This document shows, piece by piece, positions 32,165-40,809 of a stretch of 62,868 nucleotides of DNA. This DNA is from an uncultured Alphaproteobacteria bacterium. Its GTDB lineage: Bacteria > Pseudomonadota > Alphaproteobacteria > HIMB59 > GCA-002718135. The notes under the pieces are model-generated. The model was not told where the DNA came from. It saw only the letters and a list, made by a program, of their open reading frames with translations, and searched no databases. The stretch is from positions 1 to 62,868 of the forward strand of contig CACKIH010000006.1 in the NCBI GenBank assembly GCA_902600225.1, written 5' to 3'. The stretch's first letter is position 1. Each line of letters starts with the position of its first letter. The position numbers were made by a program, and so were the translations under genes.

Positions 32165-33199
32165 ATGACAACATATAAAGAAGCAGGTGTTGATATAGAA
32201 AATACAGATGCCCTTGTTGAAGATATTTCTGAGCTAAGCAAATCAACAAACAGAAACGGAAATTTTGATAAAATTGGCGGATTTGGTGGTATTTTTGATC
32301 TTAAAAATTGTGGATATGAAGATCCTTTATTGGTCTCTGGCACAGATGGCATAGGGACAAAAATATTACTAGGGATTGAAACTGACATTTTAGATGGTTT
32401 GGGTCATGATCTCGTTGGTATGTGCCTTAATGATATTCTTTGCCATGGGGCAGAGCCATTATTTTTTTTAGATTACTATGCTTCTTCCAAGATTGATAAA
32501 AATTCTTTTTTAAAAATTATGAAAAGCATCACTGAAGCTTGTAAGATAAATAATTGTTCTCTTATTGGTGGTGAAACAGCAGAGATGCCTGGGCTCTATA
32601 AAAAAGATGATTTTGATTTTGCTGGATTTTGTGTTGGTGCAGTGGAGAGAAAAAAAATTTTACCTAAAAGAGATATCATGAAAGAAGATGATCTTCTATA
32701 TGGGATTAGATCTTCGGGTTTTCACTCAAATGGATATTCTCTCATTAGAAAGGTTTTAAAAGATAAAAATATAGATCTACAAAAAAAAACAGAATTTAAA
32801 TCATCTTACGAAACAAATGCAGCAGCCTTAATGGCTCCAACAAAATTATATTTTCCTTTTTTAAAAAAAATTTTAACAAGAAATCTTATCAACGGTATTT
32901 CGCATATTACAGGTGGAGGTATTGTTGGTAATGCACCAAGAATGCTATCTGAAAATTTATCAGCAAGGATTGATAAAAAATTTATTTGTGATGATGAAAT
33001 TTTCCAATGGTTTCAAAGTTTAGCTAACATTTCAGACGAAGAAATGTTGAAGACCTTTAATTGTGGATTAGGTTTGATTATGACTATTTCAAAAAATAAT
33101 TACAAAGAATTTGAACAATTAATAAAAGATGAAAATTTAGATATTTTTGAAATTGGGAAAATAGAAGTTAACAAATCATCAAGGTGCATAATTAGTTGA
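32165..33199 (+). CDS. purM: AIR synthetase PurM
   Basis: A 344-residue phosphoribosylformylglycinamidine cyclo-ligase. Family marks: YKEAGVDIENTDALVEDI, GTDGIGTKILL (~59-69), GHDLVGMCLNDILCHGAEPLFFLDYYA (~80-106), SLIGGETAEMPGLY and the C-terminal GGGIVGNAPRML. It makes AIR from FGAM with ATP. The stop overlaps the purN TTG start (TTGA), so the pair is coupled. It leads the plus-strand purM-purN-purF-purD-purC run. Confidence 0.95.
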   Translation: MTTYKEAGVDIENTDALVEDISELSKSTNRNGNFDKIGGFGGIFDLKNCGYEDPLLVSGTDGIGTKILLGIETDILDGLGHDLVGMCLNDILCHGAEPLFFLDYYASSKIDKNSFLKIMKSITEACKINNCSLIGGETAEMPGLYKKDDFDFAGFCVGAVERKKILPKRDIMKEDDLLYGIRSSGFHSNGYSLIRKVLKDKNIDLQKKTEFKSSYETNAAALMAPTKLYFPFLKKILTRNLINGISHITGGGIVGNAPRMLSENLSARIDKKFICDDEIFQWFQSLANISDEEMLKTFNCGLGLIMTISKNNYKEFEQLIKDENLDIFEIGKIEVNKSSRCIIS

Positions 33200-33765
33200 A
33201 AAAATTACAAGTTGCTATTTTCATATCGGGAAGAGGTTCCAATTTAGAATCACTAATACAATCATCATTGAAAAAACAAAGTTTAGTAGAGGTTCAATTA
33301 GTCGTCTCTAATAACTCCAAAGCAAAAGGTTTAACTATTGCCAAAAAAAATAAAATTTCATTCATACATTTTATTCCAAGAAAAAATTTCGAAAACAAAG
33401 TCATGAAGTATCTAAAAAATATAGATATCATTTGTTTGGCTGGTTTTATGCAAGTTTTAGACTCAAAATTTGTCAGGCAGTGGCGATCGCGATTAATCAA
33501 TATTCATCCATCTTATCTTCCAGATTTCAAAGGCTTAAATGCTCAGGATCAGGCCATAAAGGCTAAAGCAAGCTATTCTGGTTGTAGTGTTCATTACGTT
33601 AGCGCTAAAATTGACTCTGGAAAGATTATATTGCAAAAAAAAGTAAAGATTTTGAAGAAAGATAATACCGAATCACTCTCAAAGAAAATATTGATAGAAG
33701 AGCATAAGGTTTATCCAAGAGCATTACAGATGGTTGCAAAAACACTTTTAACAAGACAACAGTAA
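33196..33765 (+). CDS. purN: GAR transformylase PurN
   Basis: A 189-residue folate-dependent GAR formyltransferase. Phosphate loop SGRGSNLESLIQ (~11-22), catalytic Asn and His in NIHPSYLPDFKG (~103-114) and catalytic Asp in SAKIDSGKIIL (~141). The start is TTG, overlapping the purM stop by 4 bp; no ATG gives a better start. It transfers formyl from 10-formyl-THF to GAR. purF follows after 1 bp. Confidence 0.92.
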   Translation: MKKLQVAIFISGRGSNLESLIQSSLKKQSLVEVQLVVSNNSKAKGLTIAKKNKISFIHFIPRKNFENKVMKYLKNIDIICLAGFMQVLDSKFVRQWRSRLINIHPSYLPDFKGLNAQDQAIKAKASYSGCSVHYVSAKIDSGKIILQKKVKILKKDNTESLSKKILIEEHKVYPRALQMVAKTLLTRQQ

Positions 33766-33766
33766 G

Positions 33767-35254
33767 ATGAAAAATCGACAAAATTTCTTAAAAAAATTCG
33801 AGGTAAGGCAATCTCATGTTCCCAGATTTAATGAGGAGTGTGGTGTTTTTGGAATAAGTGGAACCAAAGATGCTGCAGCCTTAACAGCTCTTGGTTTGCA
33901 TGCGTTGCAACATCGTGGTCAAGAAGGTTGTGGAATTGTAAGTTATGATGGCAACTCCTATCACTCAGAAAGAAAATTTGGATTGGTTGGCGATAATTTT
34001 ACGAAGAAACACTCATTAGATAAGTTAAAGGGAAAAATTGCGATAGGACACAATCGCTATTCAACAACAGGTGGTGAAACAATAAGGAATATACAACCTT
34101 TTTATGCCGACCTTCATGGTGGAGCTATTAGTATTGCTCATAATGGTAATTTAACTAATGCACTTCTTTTAAGAGAGCAAATGGTACGTGAAGGAGCAAT
34201 ATTTCAAACAACATCAGATACCGAAACAATTGTTCAACTTGTAGCTCGTTCAAAAAAGAAAGATATTTTAAATAAAATTATTGATGCTTTAATGCAAATT
34301 CAAGGAGGTTATGCTTTATCAATTATTGCTAATGGTACGTTGATTGGTGCAAGAGATCCATTAGGTATTCGCCCACTTGTTTTAGGTAAATTTAAAAATG
34401 CATTTATCCTTGCCTCTGAAACTTGTGCTTTAGATATTATAGGTGCAAAATTTATCCGTGAAATTGAAAATGGAGAAGTTGTAGTTATTAAAGATAATAA
34501 GGTTGAAAGTAGAAGACCTTTTCCAAAAAAACAAATCAAACCATGTGTATTTGAATATATTTATTTTTCGCGGCCAGATAGTATTTTAAAAAATAAAACC
34601 GCCTATGAATATAGAAAAAATTTAGGTACTTACTTAGCAAAAGAAACCGATATAAAACCTGATGTAGTCGTACCAGTTCCAGACTCTGGTGTTCCTGCTG
34701 CTCTTGGTTTTAGTCAAGAGTCTGGTATTCCTTTTGAATTAGGATTAATACGAAATCATTATGTGGGTAGGACATTTATTGAGCCAACTCAGCAAATTAG
34801 AAGTTTAGGTGTAAAGTTAAAACTAAATCCTAACCAAAGTTCTATTAAAAAAAAGAAAGTTGTTTTAATTGACGATTCATTAGTTCGAGGAACTACATCC
34901 ACAAAGATAATAAAAATGCTTTATGATTTTGGCGCAAAAGAAGTCCATATGCGTATTGCTTCACCTGCAATTAAATATCCAGATTTTTACGGTGTAGATA
35001 CTCCAACCCAAGAAGAATTATTGGCTGCAAACAAAAATTTAGAGGAAATGCGTAAATATATTGGAGCTAAATCATTAAAATTTTTATCATTAGATGGCCT
35101 GTATCAAGCTCTTGGTTATGATGAGAGAGATAATGATAATCCTCAATTTACTGATCATTATTTTACAGGAGAGTACCCAGTCAGACCTTTAGATTACTTG
35201 AATGACGAAAGCTTAAAAAAACTATCATTTTTAAGTCTTGCTTCAAATAACTAA
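33767..35254 (+). CDS. purF: Amidophosphoribosyltransferase PurF
   Basis: A 495-residue first enzyme of purine synthesis (PRPP plus glutamine to phosphoribosylamine). A propeptide of about 24 residues precedes the nucleophile Cys in CGVFGISG, which would be exposed by processing. The glutaminase part has HRGQEGCGI and GHNRYSTTG. The PRPP loop VVLIDDSLVRGTTS is near 365-378. The stop codon lies inside a terminator-like hairpin before purD. Feedback control by nucleotides is known for the family; nothing in the sequence argues against it here. Confidence 0.95.
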   Translation: MKNRQNFLKKFEVRQSHVPRFNEECGVFGISGTKDAAALTALGLHALQHRGQEGCGIVSYDGNSYHSERKFGLVGDNFTKKHSLDKLKGKIAIGHNRYSTTGGETIRNIQPFYADLHGGAISIAHNGNLTNALLLREQMVREGAIFQTTSDTETIVQLVARSKKKDILNKIIDALMQIQGGYALSIIANGTLIGARDPLGIRPLVLGKFKNAFILASETCALDIIGAKFIREIENGEVVVIKDNKVESRRPFPKKQIKPCVFEYIYFSRPDSILKNKTAYEYRKNLGTYLAKETDIKPDVVVPVPDSGVPAALGFSQESGIPFELGLIRNHYVGRTFIEPTQQIRSLGVKLKLNPNQSSIKKKKVVLIDDSLVRGTTSTKIIKMLYDFGAKEVHMRIASPAIKYPDFYGVDTPTQEELLAANKNLEEMRKYIGAKSLKFLSLDGLYQALGYDERDNDNPQFTDHYFTGEYPVRPLDYLNDESLKKLSFLSLASNN

Positions 35255-35273
35255 TTAATGAGTTATTTTTTTT
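35245..35273 (+). terminator. Terminator-like hairpin between purF and purD
   Basis: AAATAACT (35245-35252), an 8-base loop, and AGTTATTT (35261-35268) make an 8 bp stem running into an eight-T tract (35266-35273). The hairpin overlaps the purF stop codon, and its T tract ends 1 bp before the purD ATG, where a ribosome-binding site would be. It may end part of the transcripts, or hide the purD start. The stem has only one G:C-type pair per arm, so strength is modest. Confidence 0.45.
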
Positions 35274-35274
35274 C

Positions 35275-36552
35275 ATGAACGTTCTTGTCATTGGTAATGG
35301 TGGAAGAGAGCACGCATTATGTTATGGCATAAAACAATCTCCTAATTGTTCTAATTTATATTGTATTCCTGGAAGTGATAGTATCAGTGAGATTGCTTCT
35401 TCGATTTTTATAGATGTTAATGATCATGATGCTATTCTTCAATTTTGTCTAGAAAATAAAATTGATCTCGTGGTGATAGGTCCAGAACTACCTTTAACTA
35501 AAGGATTATCCAACCTTTTAATGAACAACTCTATTTTAGTCTTTGGCCCTGATCAGATGGGAGCTGAGCTAGAAAAATCAAAAAAGTTTACAAAAGATAT
35601 TTGTAAAAAATTACATATAGCAACAGCCGCTTATGACGTATATGACAACTATGATGATGCCTTGAATTTTTGTCAAAACCAATCCTATCCTCTTGTTATT
35701 AAAGCTGATGGTTTAGCAGCAGGAAAAGGAGTTATTATTTGTCAAACAATGGAAAACGCAAAAGATGCACTGATTAAATGTTTTAAAGATAATTCTTTTG
35801 GTGATGCTGGTTCAGTTGTTGTTATTGAAGAATTTTTAGTTGGAGAAGAGGTAAGTTTATTTTCACTTGTTGATAAAAATGGATTTGTGTTGCCACTCAC
35901 AACAGCACAAGATCATAAAAAAATCTTAGAAGGAGAAAAAGGGTTAAACACTGGTGGTATGGGAGCCTACACACCTGTTCCTTCTATTTCATCAAATAAA
36001 ATGAATGAATTATCCAAAACATTTGTTGAGCCTATTGTTCAACATCTTGCTGAACAGGGCATCAATTATCAAGGAATGTTTTATGCAGGATTAATTCTAA
36101 CAGATAAGGGTCCAAATTTACTCGAAATTAACGTTCGTTTCGGTGATCCGGAAACACAAGCAATTATTCCTCTATTAGAAACAGATTTATTAGAGCTCCT
36201 TCATGCATCAGCGGTAGGCACCTTAAATGAAATAAAAAAAATTAAGTGGAAAAATGATTATGCCATGACAGTAGTAATGGCTGCTCATGGTTATCCAGAG
36301 GAATATAAAAAATTAACACCAATTAATAATTTGGAAAATCTTACTTTAACATCAGATGACTATCTATTTCATGCAGGAACAATGTGTAAAGAAAACAAAT
36401 GGCTATCTAATGGTGGGCGCGTCTTAAATATCTCTAATACGGGTAAAGATTTAAAAACTATTAGAGAAAATATTCACAATATAATCAATCAAATTAATTG
36501 GGCTGAAGGGTATTATCGAAAAGATATTGGTTGGAGATATATTGATGAGTAA
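35275..36552 (+). CDS. purD: GAR synthetase PurD
   Basis: A 425-residue ATP-grasp ligase joining phosphoribosylamine and glycine. It opens MNVLVIGNGGREHALCYGI (family N terminus), with GPELPLTKGLSN (~78-90), KADGLAAGKGVIIC (~142-155), GLNTGGMGAYTPVP and NVRFGDPETQ (~286-295). No Shine-Dalgarno: the leader is a T tract belonging to the upstream hairpin. Its end overlaps the purC start by 8 bp. Confidence 0.95.
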   Translation: MNVLVIGNGGREHALCYGIKQSPNCSNLYCIPGSDSISEIASSIFIDVNDHDAILQFCLENKIDLVVIGPELPLTKGLSNLLMNNSILVFGPDQMGAELEKSKKFTKDICKKLHIATAAYDVYDNYDDALNFCQNQSYPLVIKADGLAAGKGVIICQTMENAKDALIKCFKDNSFGDAGSVVVIEEFLVGEEVSLFSLVDKNGFVLPLTTAQDHKKILEGEKGLNTGGMGAYTPVPSISSNKMNELSKTFVEPIVQHLAEQGINYQGMFYAGLILTDKGPNLLEINVRFGDPETQAIIPLLETDLLELLHASAVGTLNEIKKIKWKNDYAMTVVMAAHGYPEEYKKLTPINNLENLTLTSDDYLFHAGTMCKENKWLSNGGRVLNISNTGKDLKTIRENIHNIINQINWAEGYYRKDIGWRYIDE

Positions 36553-37447
36553 TTCTTTTTTAGTTGAAGGAAAAACAAAAATTATTGAGAAAACAAATGA
36601 TCAAAATATCATTCGAATTGTAACAAAAGATTTTTTAACAGGTGGGGATGCAGCGAAGAAAGAGGAAATTAAAGATATTGGAATACAAAAGACAAAACAA
36701 ACAAGTAATGTGTTTAGTATGTTAACCAAGGCAGGTATTGCAACATCATTTATTGAACAAGATTCGCCAAATAGTCTTTTAAGTTACAACTGTAATATGC
36801 TTCCTTTAGAATTTGTAGTTAGACGCTATGCATGGGGAAGTTATTTAAGTAGAAACACTCAATTTGAAAAAGATAAAAGCAATCCTCATCAATTTGAAAA
36901 CTTAGTTTGGGAAATATTTCATAAACAAGCAGTTGTTATCCCTCCTCATGTTGCAGAACCTGTTCAAATGGATGAGAGTGAAGCGAGAAGACAATTTTTA
37001 AAAGATGGAAAATGGGAAGATGGTGTATTTACGGATCCTTTTGTTAAAACTGGAGAAGAATGGGAGTTATTTTCTGCCAAACAACCTATAACAAGCAAAA
37101 GCTTGATGAAAACCAAAAAATTATTGTCTGATCAAGAATTAGAAATAGCTATTAATAAAATTATTCTTCCAAGTTTTGAGCTTATTGAAGACAAATGGAA
37201 AAATATTAAGACAATTGATGGTCCTATACATTTAGTCGATATTAAGTTTGAGCTTGGTTTTAAAGTATCAGATAATTCGTTAGTTTTATCTGATGTCGTT
37301 GATAATGATAGTTGGCGAATATGGCCTGGAGGAGATCCCAATAAACAATTAGATAAGCAATCTTTTCGTGAAGGAGAAGATTTAGTAAATGTTGCTAATA
37401 AATATCAATTGGTAACACAACTAACTGATCAATTTAATTTAAGTTAA
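36545..37447 (+). CDS. purC: SAICAR synthetase PurC, long form
   Basis: A 300-residue SAICAR synthase. FLVEGKTKIIEKT (~4-16) is the ATP-binding start, then PLEFVVRRYAWGSYL (~90-104) and HLVDIKFELGF with SWRIWPGGDP near the C terminus. Most bacterial PurC are about 240 residues; this has an insertion around 105-165 like the ~300-residue type. I chose ATG at 36545, inside the purD end; an earlier in-frame start at 36527 is less likely. It ends 4 bp from the convergent purK. Confidence 0.9.
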   Translation: MSNSFLVEGKTKIIEKTNDQNIIRIVTKDFLTGGDAAKKEEIKDIGIQKTKQTSNVFSMLTKAGIATSFIEQDSPNSLLSYNCNMLPLEFVVRRYAWGSYLSRNTQFEKDKSNPHQFENLVWEIFHKQAVVIPPHVAEPVQMDESEARRQFLKDGKWEDGVFTDPFVKTGEEWELFSAKQPITSKSLMKTKKLLSDQELEIAINKIILPSFELIEDKWKNIKTIDGPIHLVDIKFELGFKVSDNSLVLSDVVDNDSWRIWPGGDPNKQLDKQSFREGEDLVNVANKYQLVTQLTDQFNLS

Positions 37448-37451
37448 TAAT

Positions 37452-38495
37452 TTATTTTTCAATAATCGTTATATGACCCATTTTTCTTTTATGTTTAATT
37501 TCTGTTTTTAAATAGTCATAAAAAAATTCATTATCCTTAAATGTTTTATTTCGATACGGCGTTATATCATCACCAATTAAATTAATCATTTTGGCATTAT
37601 ACAATTTTTTTGTTTCAATTTTTTCTAAGCCACAAACTGCTCGTACATGATTTTCAAATTGACTAATATTATGAGAGTTCATTGTTAGATGTCCAGAATT
37701 ATGAACACGAGGAGCAATTTCGTTAGCATATAAATTATCATCAGTATCAATAAAAAATTCTACACATAACGTTCCAATATAATCTAGTTTTTCTACAACG
37801 TGTTTTGCCCACTCAATTGATTTTATTTGTATGTCATCAGAGATATCACTTGGTATTGTTGAATATTTTAAAATTTGTTCTTCATGAACATTCTCAATAG
37901 GATCATAGATCTCATAACTATTTTGATTATAACGAGTAATGACGACTGAAATTTCTTTTTTAAGATGAATGAGTTTTTCTAAAATATATTCTTTTGTAAA
38001 ATCAATTTCTTTCGTAATATCATCTACAGTGTTTAATTTATACTGACCTTTACCATCGTATCCTAACGTTGTGGTTTTTAACAAACCAGGAAGCAAGTGT
38101 ACATTTTGACTCAAATCCTTTTCATTTTTGACAGTTACATATTTTGTTGTAGTTATATTATTATCATTGAGAAATTTTTTTTCTGTTTCTCGGTGTTGAA
38201 TGAGTCGATTAATTTCTGGTTTAGGTAAAACTTGTTTCTTTTCATTAATCTTTTTTAGTATTGTGAAGGGAATATTTTCAAATTCATATGTAACAAGATC
38301 AACTGCATTAATAAAATTATTTATCGTTGTATCATCATCATACTGACCAAAAATAAATTTAGTCGCAAAGTGTTTCCCAGGTGCATCAGGATCATCACTT
38401 AATATGACGGTTTGTATATCTATTTTTTTTGCAGCATCTGCTAAAAGACTTCCTAATTGTCCACCACCGATAATGCCAAGTGTGGGTGTATTCAT
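37452..38495 (-). CDS. purK: N5-carboxyaminoimidazole ribonucleotide synthase PurK
   Basis: A 347-residue ATP-grasp enzyme that carboxylates AIR using ATP and bicarbonate. Family marks: TLGIIGGGQLGSLLADAAK (5-23), LKTTTLGYDGKGQYKL (~130-145) and ANEIAPRVHNSGHLTMNS (~253-270). It lies 3 bp after purE and probably shares a minus-strand transcript guaB-purE-purK. Confidence 0.94.
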   Translation of the reverse strand: MNTPTLGIIGGGQLGSLLADAAKKIDIQTVILSDDPDAPGKHFATKFIFGQYDDDTTINNFINAVDLVTYEFENIPFTILKKINEKKQVLPKPEINRLIQHRETEKKFLNDNNITTTKYVTVKNEKDLSQNVHLLPGLLKTTTLGYDGKGQYKLNTVDDITKEIDFTKEYILEKLIHLKKEISVVITRYNQNSYEIYDPIENVHEEQILKYSTIPSDISDDIQIKSIEWAKHVVEKLDYIGTLCVEFFIDTDDNLYANEIAPRVHNSGHLTMNSHNISQFENHVRAVCGLEKIETKKLYNAKMINLIGDDITPYRNKTFKDNEFFYDYLKTEIKHKRKMGHITIIEK

Positions 38496-38498
38496 GAC

Positions 38499-38990
38499 TT
38501 ATGGTTTTTGTTTAACAGCTTTTGATTGTTTACTTCGATAATTTTTTAGATTTTTCTTAATCTCTTTATTCGTAAGAGCAATAATGGACGCTGCATATAA
38601 ACCGGCATTTATTGCGCCGTCCTCACCGATTGCTACACTGCCAACAGGGATACCTTTTGGCATTTGTACTATTGATAACAAACTATCTAATCCTTTTAAT
38701 TTACGACTTTCTACTGGTACGCCAATTACAGGTATAGTTGTCAACGATGCAATCATTCCTGGTAAATGCGCAGAGCCTCCTGCACCGGCAATAATGACAG
38801 AAATATTATTGTCTTCCGCTGCTTTGGCAAATTTAAACATTCTCTCTGGTGTACGGTGTGCAGAAACAATTTTGGTTTCAAATTTAACTTTCAGTAATCT
38901 TAAAATTTTTTCACAATTTTTCATGGTAGCATAATCAGACTTGCTACCCATCACAATTGCTACCTTATGTTTTGTTGAATCTGAGGTCAT
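38499..38990 (-). CDS. purE: N5-CAIR mutase PurE
   Basis: A 163-residue class I PurE. The family core is [14 protein letters not shown] (~10-23), [14 protein letters not shown] (~43-56), with the catalytic His, and [12 protein letters not shown] (~68-79). It moves the carboxyl group of N5-CAIR to C4, the step after PurK. The presence of PurK next door shows the two-step route. Confidence 0.95.
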   Translation of the reverse strand: MTSDSTKHKVAIVMGSKSDYATMKNCEKILRLLKVKFETKIVSAHRTPERMFKFAKAAEDNNISVIIAGAGGSAHLPGMIASLTTIPVIGVPVESRKLKGLDSLLSIVQMPKGIPVGSVAIGEDGAINAGLYAASIIALTNKEIKKNLKNYRSKQSKAVKQKP

Positions 38991-39032
38991 TTTTGTTTTA
39001 TTGTATCAATTCAATGATGATTCGATACATTA

Positions 39033-40139
39033 TTACATAATGACATCGTGGACATTACTTTCGCGGGCTCCTGCTTTTGAAATAAAGACAAATTTACAAT
39101 TCCCTTGCATTTTTTTTATCGTTTTATGACCAGTGTACCCCATAGAAGATCTTAAGCCACCAACAAGTTGATACGCTACATCTTCTATTTTACCTTTGTA
39201 TGGAACCATCCCTTCCACACCTTCTGCCACTAATTTTTTAGCATTCTTTGTTTCTTCTTGCGAGTATCGATCAAAAGAACCCTTTTGCATTGCTCCTACT
39301 GAACCCATACCTCTATAGGATTTAAATTTTTTACCTTTAATCGTTAATAATTTTCCTGGTGATTCTTCAGTGCCAGCAAATAAAGACCCTATCATGCAAG
39401 CACTTGCACCACCTGCTATAGCTTTTGCAATATCACCTGATGTTTTTATTCCTCCATCTGCAATCACAGGAATTTTAAATTTTTTGGCAACTTGAAATGT
39501 TTCCATTACAGCAGAGAGTTGAGGAATACCAACACCAGTCACAACCCTTGTTGTACAAATTGATCCTGGTCCAATACCTACTTTAATAGCATCTACACCA
39601 GCACTAATTAAATCTGATGCAGCTTTTTTTGTAGCAATGTTTCCAACTATGAGAGGTGTTTTCTTTAAAACTTTTTTTGCTTTTTCAATAAACTGTAAAG
39701 TTGTTTTCGTATGTGCATGAGCAACATCAATAAAGACTATATCAACACCAAATTTTAATAATTCTAATAGTCGTAAGTACGCATTATTTTCAACACCAAT
39801 TGCAGCGCCCACCGCAATCTTTCCATTAGAATTAATTACAGCATTTTGAAATTTTTTAGCGTTAACTTTAAAGCTATGAACTTTTTTTACTTCGCTTGCT
39901 TGTTTATCAATTGGCATATTACGGTGAATAACACCTAGACCACCATGTAGTGCGAGATTGATTGCCATTTTATTCTCTGTTACGGTATCCATAGCAGCGG
40001 AGAGTATGGGAATATGTAATTTGACTTTTCCAATGGTAATCGATGTATCTACATCCTTTGGTTTGATCTCCGAATACGCTGGTGAGAGCAGAACATCATC
40101 AAAAGTAACGGAATAATTGGTATTTATCTGGTAGGCCAT
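39033..40139 (-). CDS. guaB: IMP dehydrogenase lacking CBS (Bateman) domains
   Basis: A 368-residue IMPDH making XMP from IMP, the first step to GMP. The catalytic Cys195 is in [17 protein letters not shown]. The Arg-Tyr pair of the mobile flap is in GSFDRYSQE, followed by [11 protein letters not shown] and [12 protein letters not shown]. These separate it from GMP reductase. The usual ~120-residue CBS pair is absent: [16 protein letters not shown] (~72-87) runs almost straight into [10 protein letters not shown] (~107-116). The enzyme thus cannot sense ATP/GTP through a Bateman module. ATG at 40139 preferred to a TTG 9 bp upstream. Confidence 0.92.
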   Translation of the reverse strand: MAYQINTNYSVTFDDVLLSPAYSEIKPKDVDTSITIGKVKLHIPILSAAMDTVTENKMAINLALHGGLGVIHRNMPIDKQASEVKKVHSFKVNAKKFQNAVINSNGKIAVGAAIGVENNAYLRLLELLKFGVDIVFIDVAHAHTKTTLQFIEKAKKVLKKTPLIVGNIATKKAASDLISAGVDAIKVGIGPGSICTTRVVTGVGIPQLSAVMETFQVAKKFKIPVIADGGIKTSGDIAKAIAGGASACMIGSLFAGTEESPGKLLTIKGKKFKSYRGMGSVGAMQKGSFDRYSQEETKNAKKLVAEGVEGMVPYKGKIEDVAYQLVGGLRSSMGYTGHKTIKKMQGNCKFVFISKAGARESNVHDVIM

Positions 40140-40179
40140 TTCCAACAATATTTATTTTGTTTCGATTTGTAAATAAATA

Positions 40180-40201
40180 GTTCAAATAATACTTTTTGAA
40201 C
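40180..40201 (-). terminator. Possible weak terminator hairpin before guaB
   Basis: GTTCAAA and TTTGAAC form a perfect 7 bp inverted repeat with an 8-base loop. Read on the minus strand it is followed by TATTTATTT. It lies in the 71 bp gap between the GNAT-like gene and guaB, so it may end the former or lie in the guaB leader. Confidence 0.35.
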
Positions 40202-40210
40202 CCCTACGTC

Positions 40211-40690
40211 TTAAATTTTATATTCAAAGTTCTGCGTTGTAGGGTTAATCTTAATTAATCTGGCACCATTACGAATATGATAGTGTGTAGCAACTGGAGT
40301 TAAAGGCGAAATAGTAATGATGCTTTCAAATTGCTCTTTTGATTTAATATATTTTTGCAATTCTTTCATAATTTTTTTCCCTGCCCCTTTTTTAAAAGAC
40401 CATAACGTATAGGCAATTGGAATAGTTGCTTGATCTTCTTCGACGCTCATTAAATCCATTTCTTTAATGGTTGCAGGTATTTCATTCGTAAAAGCAAAGC
40501 AGGCAATACCCTCGATATCATCTTTATATTTGAGGCCAAAAATTTTTCTTCCTTTTGATGTACGAAAATCATTATCCAGTTCTGGGCGCACCGGATCATC
40601 AGATGGATTAACACCATCTAGTTCAACTAGCTCAGTTTTTTTGATCCAACTAAAAAAATCAAACTCGTATTTGTATCTGCCAATTTTCAT
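40211..40690 (-). CDS. Uncharacterised protein, possible GNAT-like fold
   Basis: A 159-residue soluble protein I do not recognise firmly. The middle (GRKIFGLKYKDDIEGIACFAFTNE) and the end (a stretch with FKKGAGKKIMKELQKYI, then ITISPLTPVATHYHIRNGARLIKI) look like the strand-loop-helix and C-terminal strands of GNAT acetyltransferases, where the Gly-x-Gly loop would hold acetyl-CoA. The N-terminal third is highly charged. It faces the MATE gene across 119 bp, and guaB lies downstream on the same strand. No substrate is suggested. Confidence 0.55.
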   Translation of the reverse strand: MKIGRYKYEFDFFSWIKKTELVELDGVNPSDDPVRPELDNDFRTSKGRKIFGLKYKDDIEGIACFAFTNEIPATIKEMDLMSVEEDQATIPIAYTLWSFKKGAGKKIMKELQKYIKSKEQFESIITISPLTPVATHYHIRNGARLIKINPTTQNFEYKI

Positions 40691-40809
40691 TTAAAGTATG
40701 TAATGCTTTATAAGATTTGATAAATAAAGATAGTGAATATTTTGATAAGAAAGTAGACTTAATTACTTATTATCAATTTTTACTACTATAAATTCTTGCT
40801 ACACTTAAA

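Noticed and set aside
39033-40139. guaC (GMP reductase) as an alternative to a CBS-less IMPDH
   Set aside because: The GSFDRY flap, [11 protein letters not shown] and the ESNVHDV end are IMPDH features; GMP reductase lacks them.
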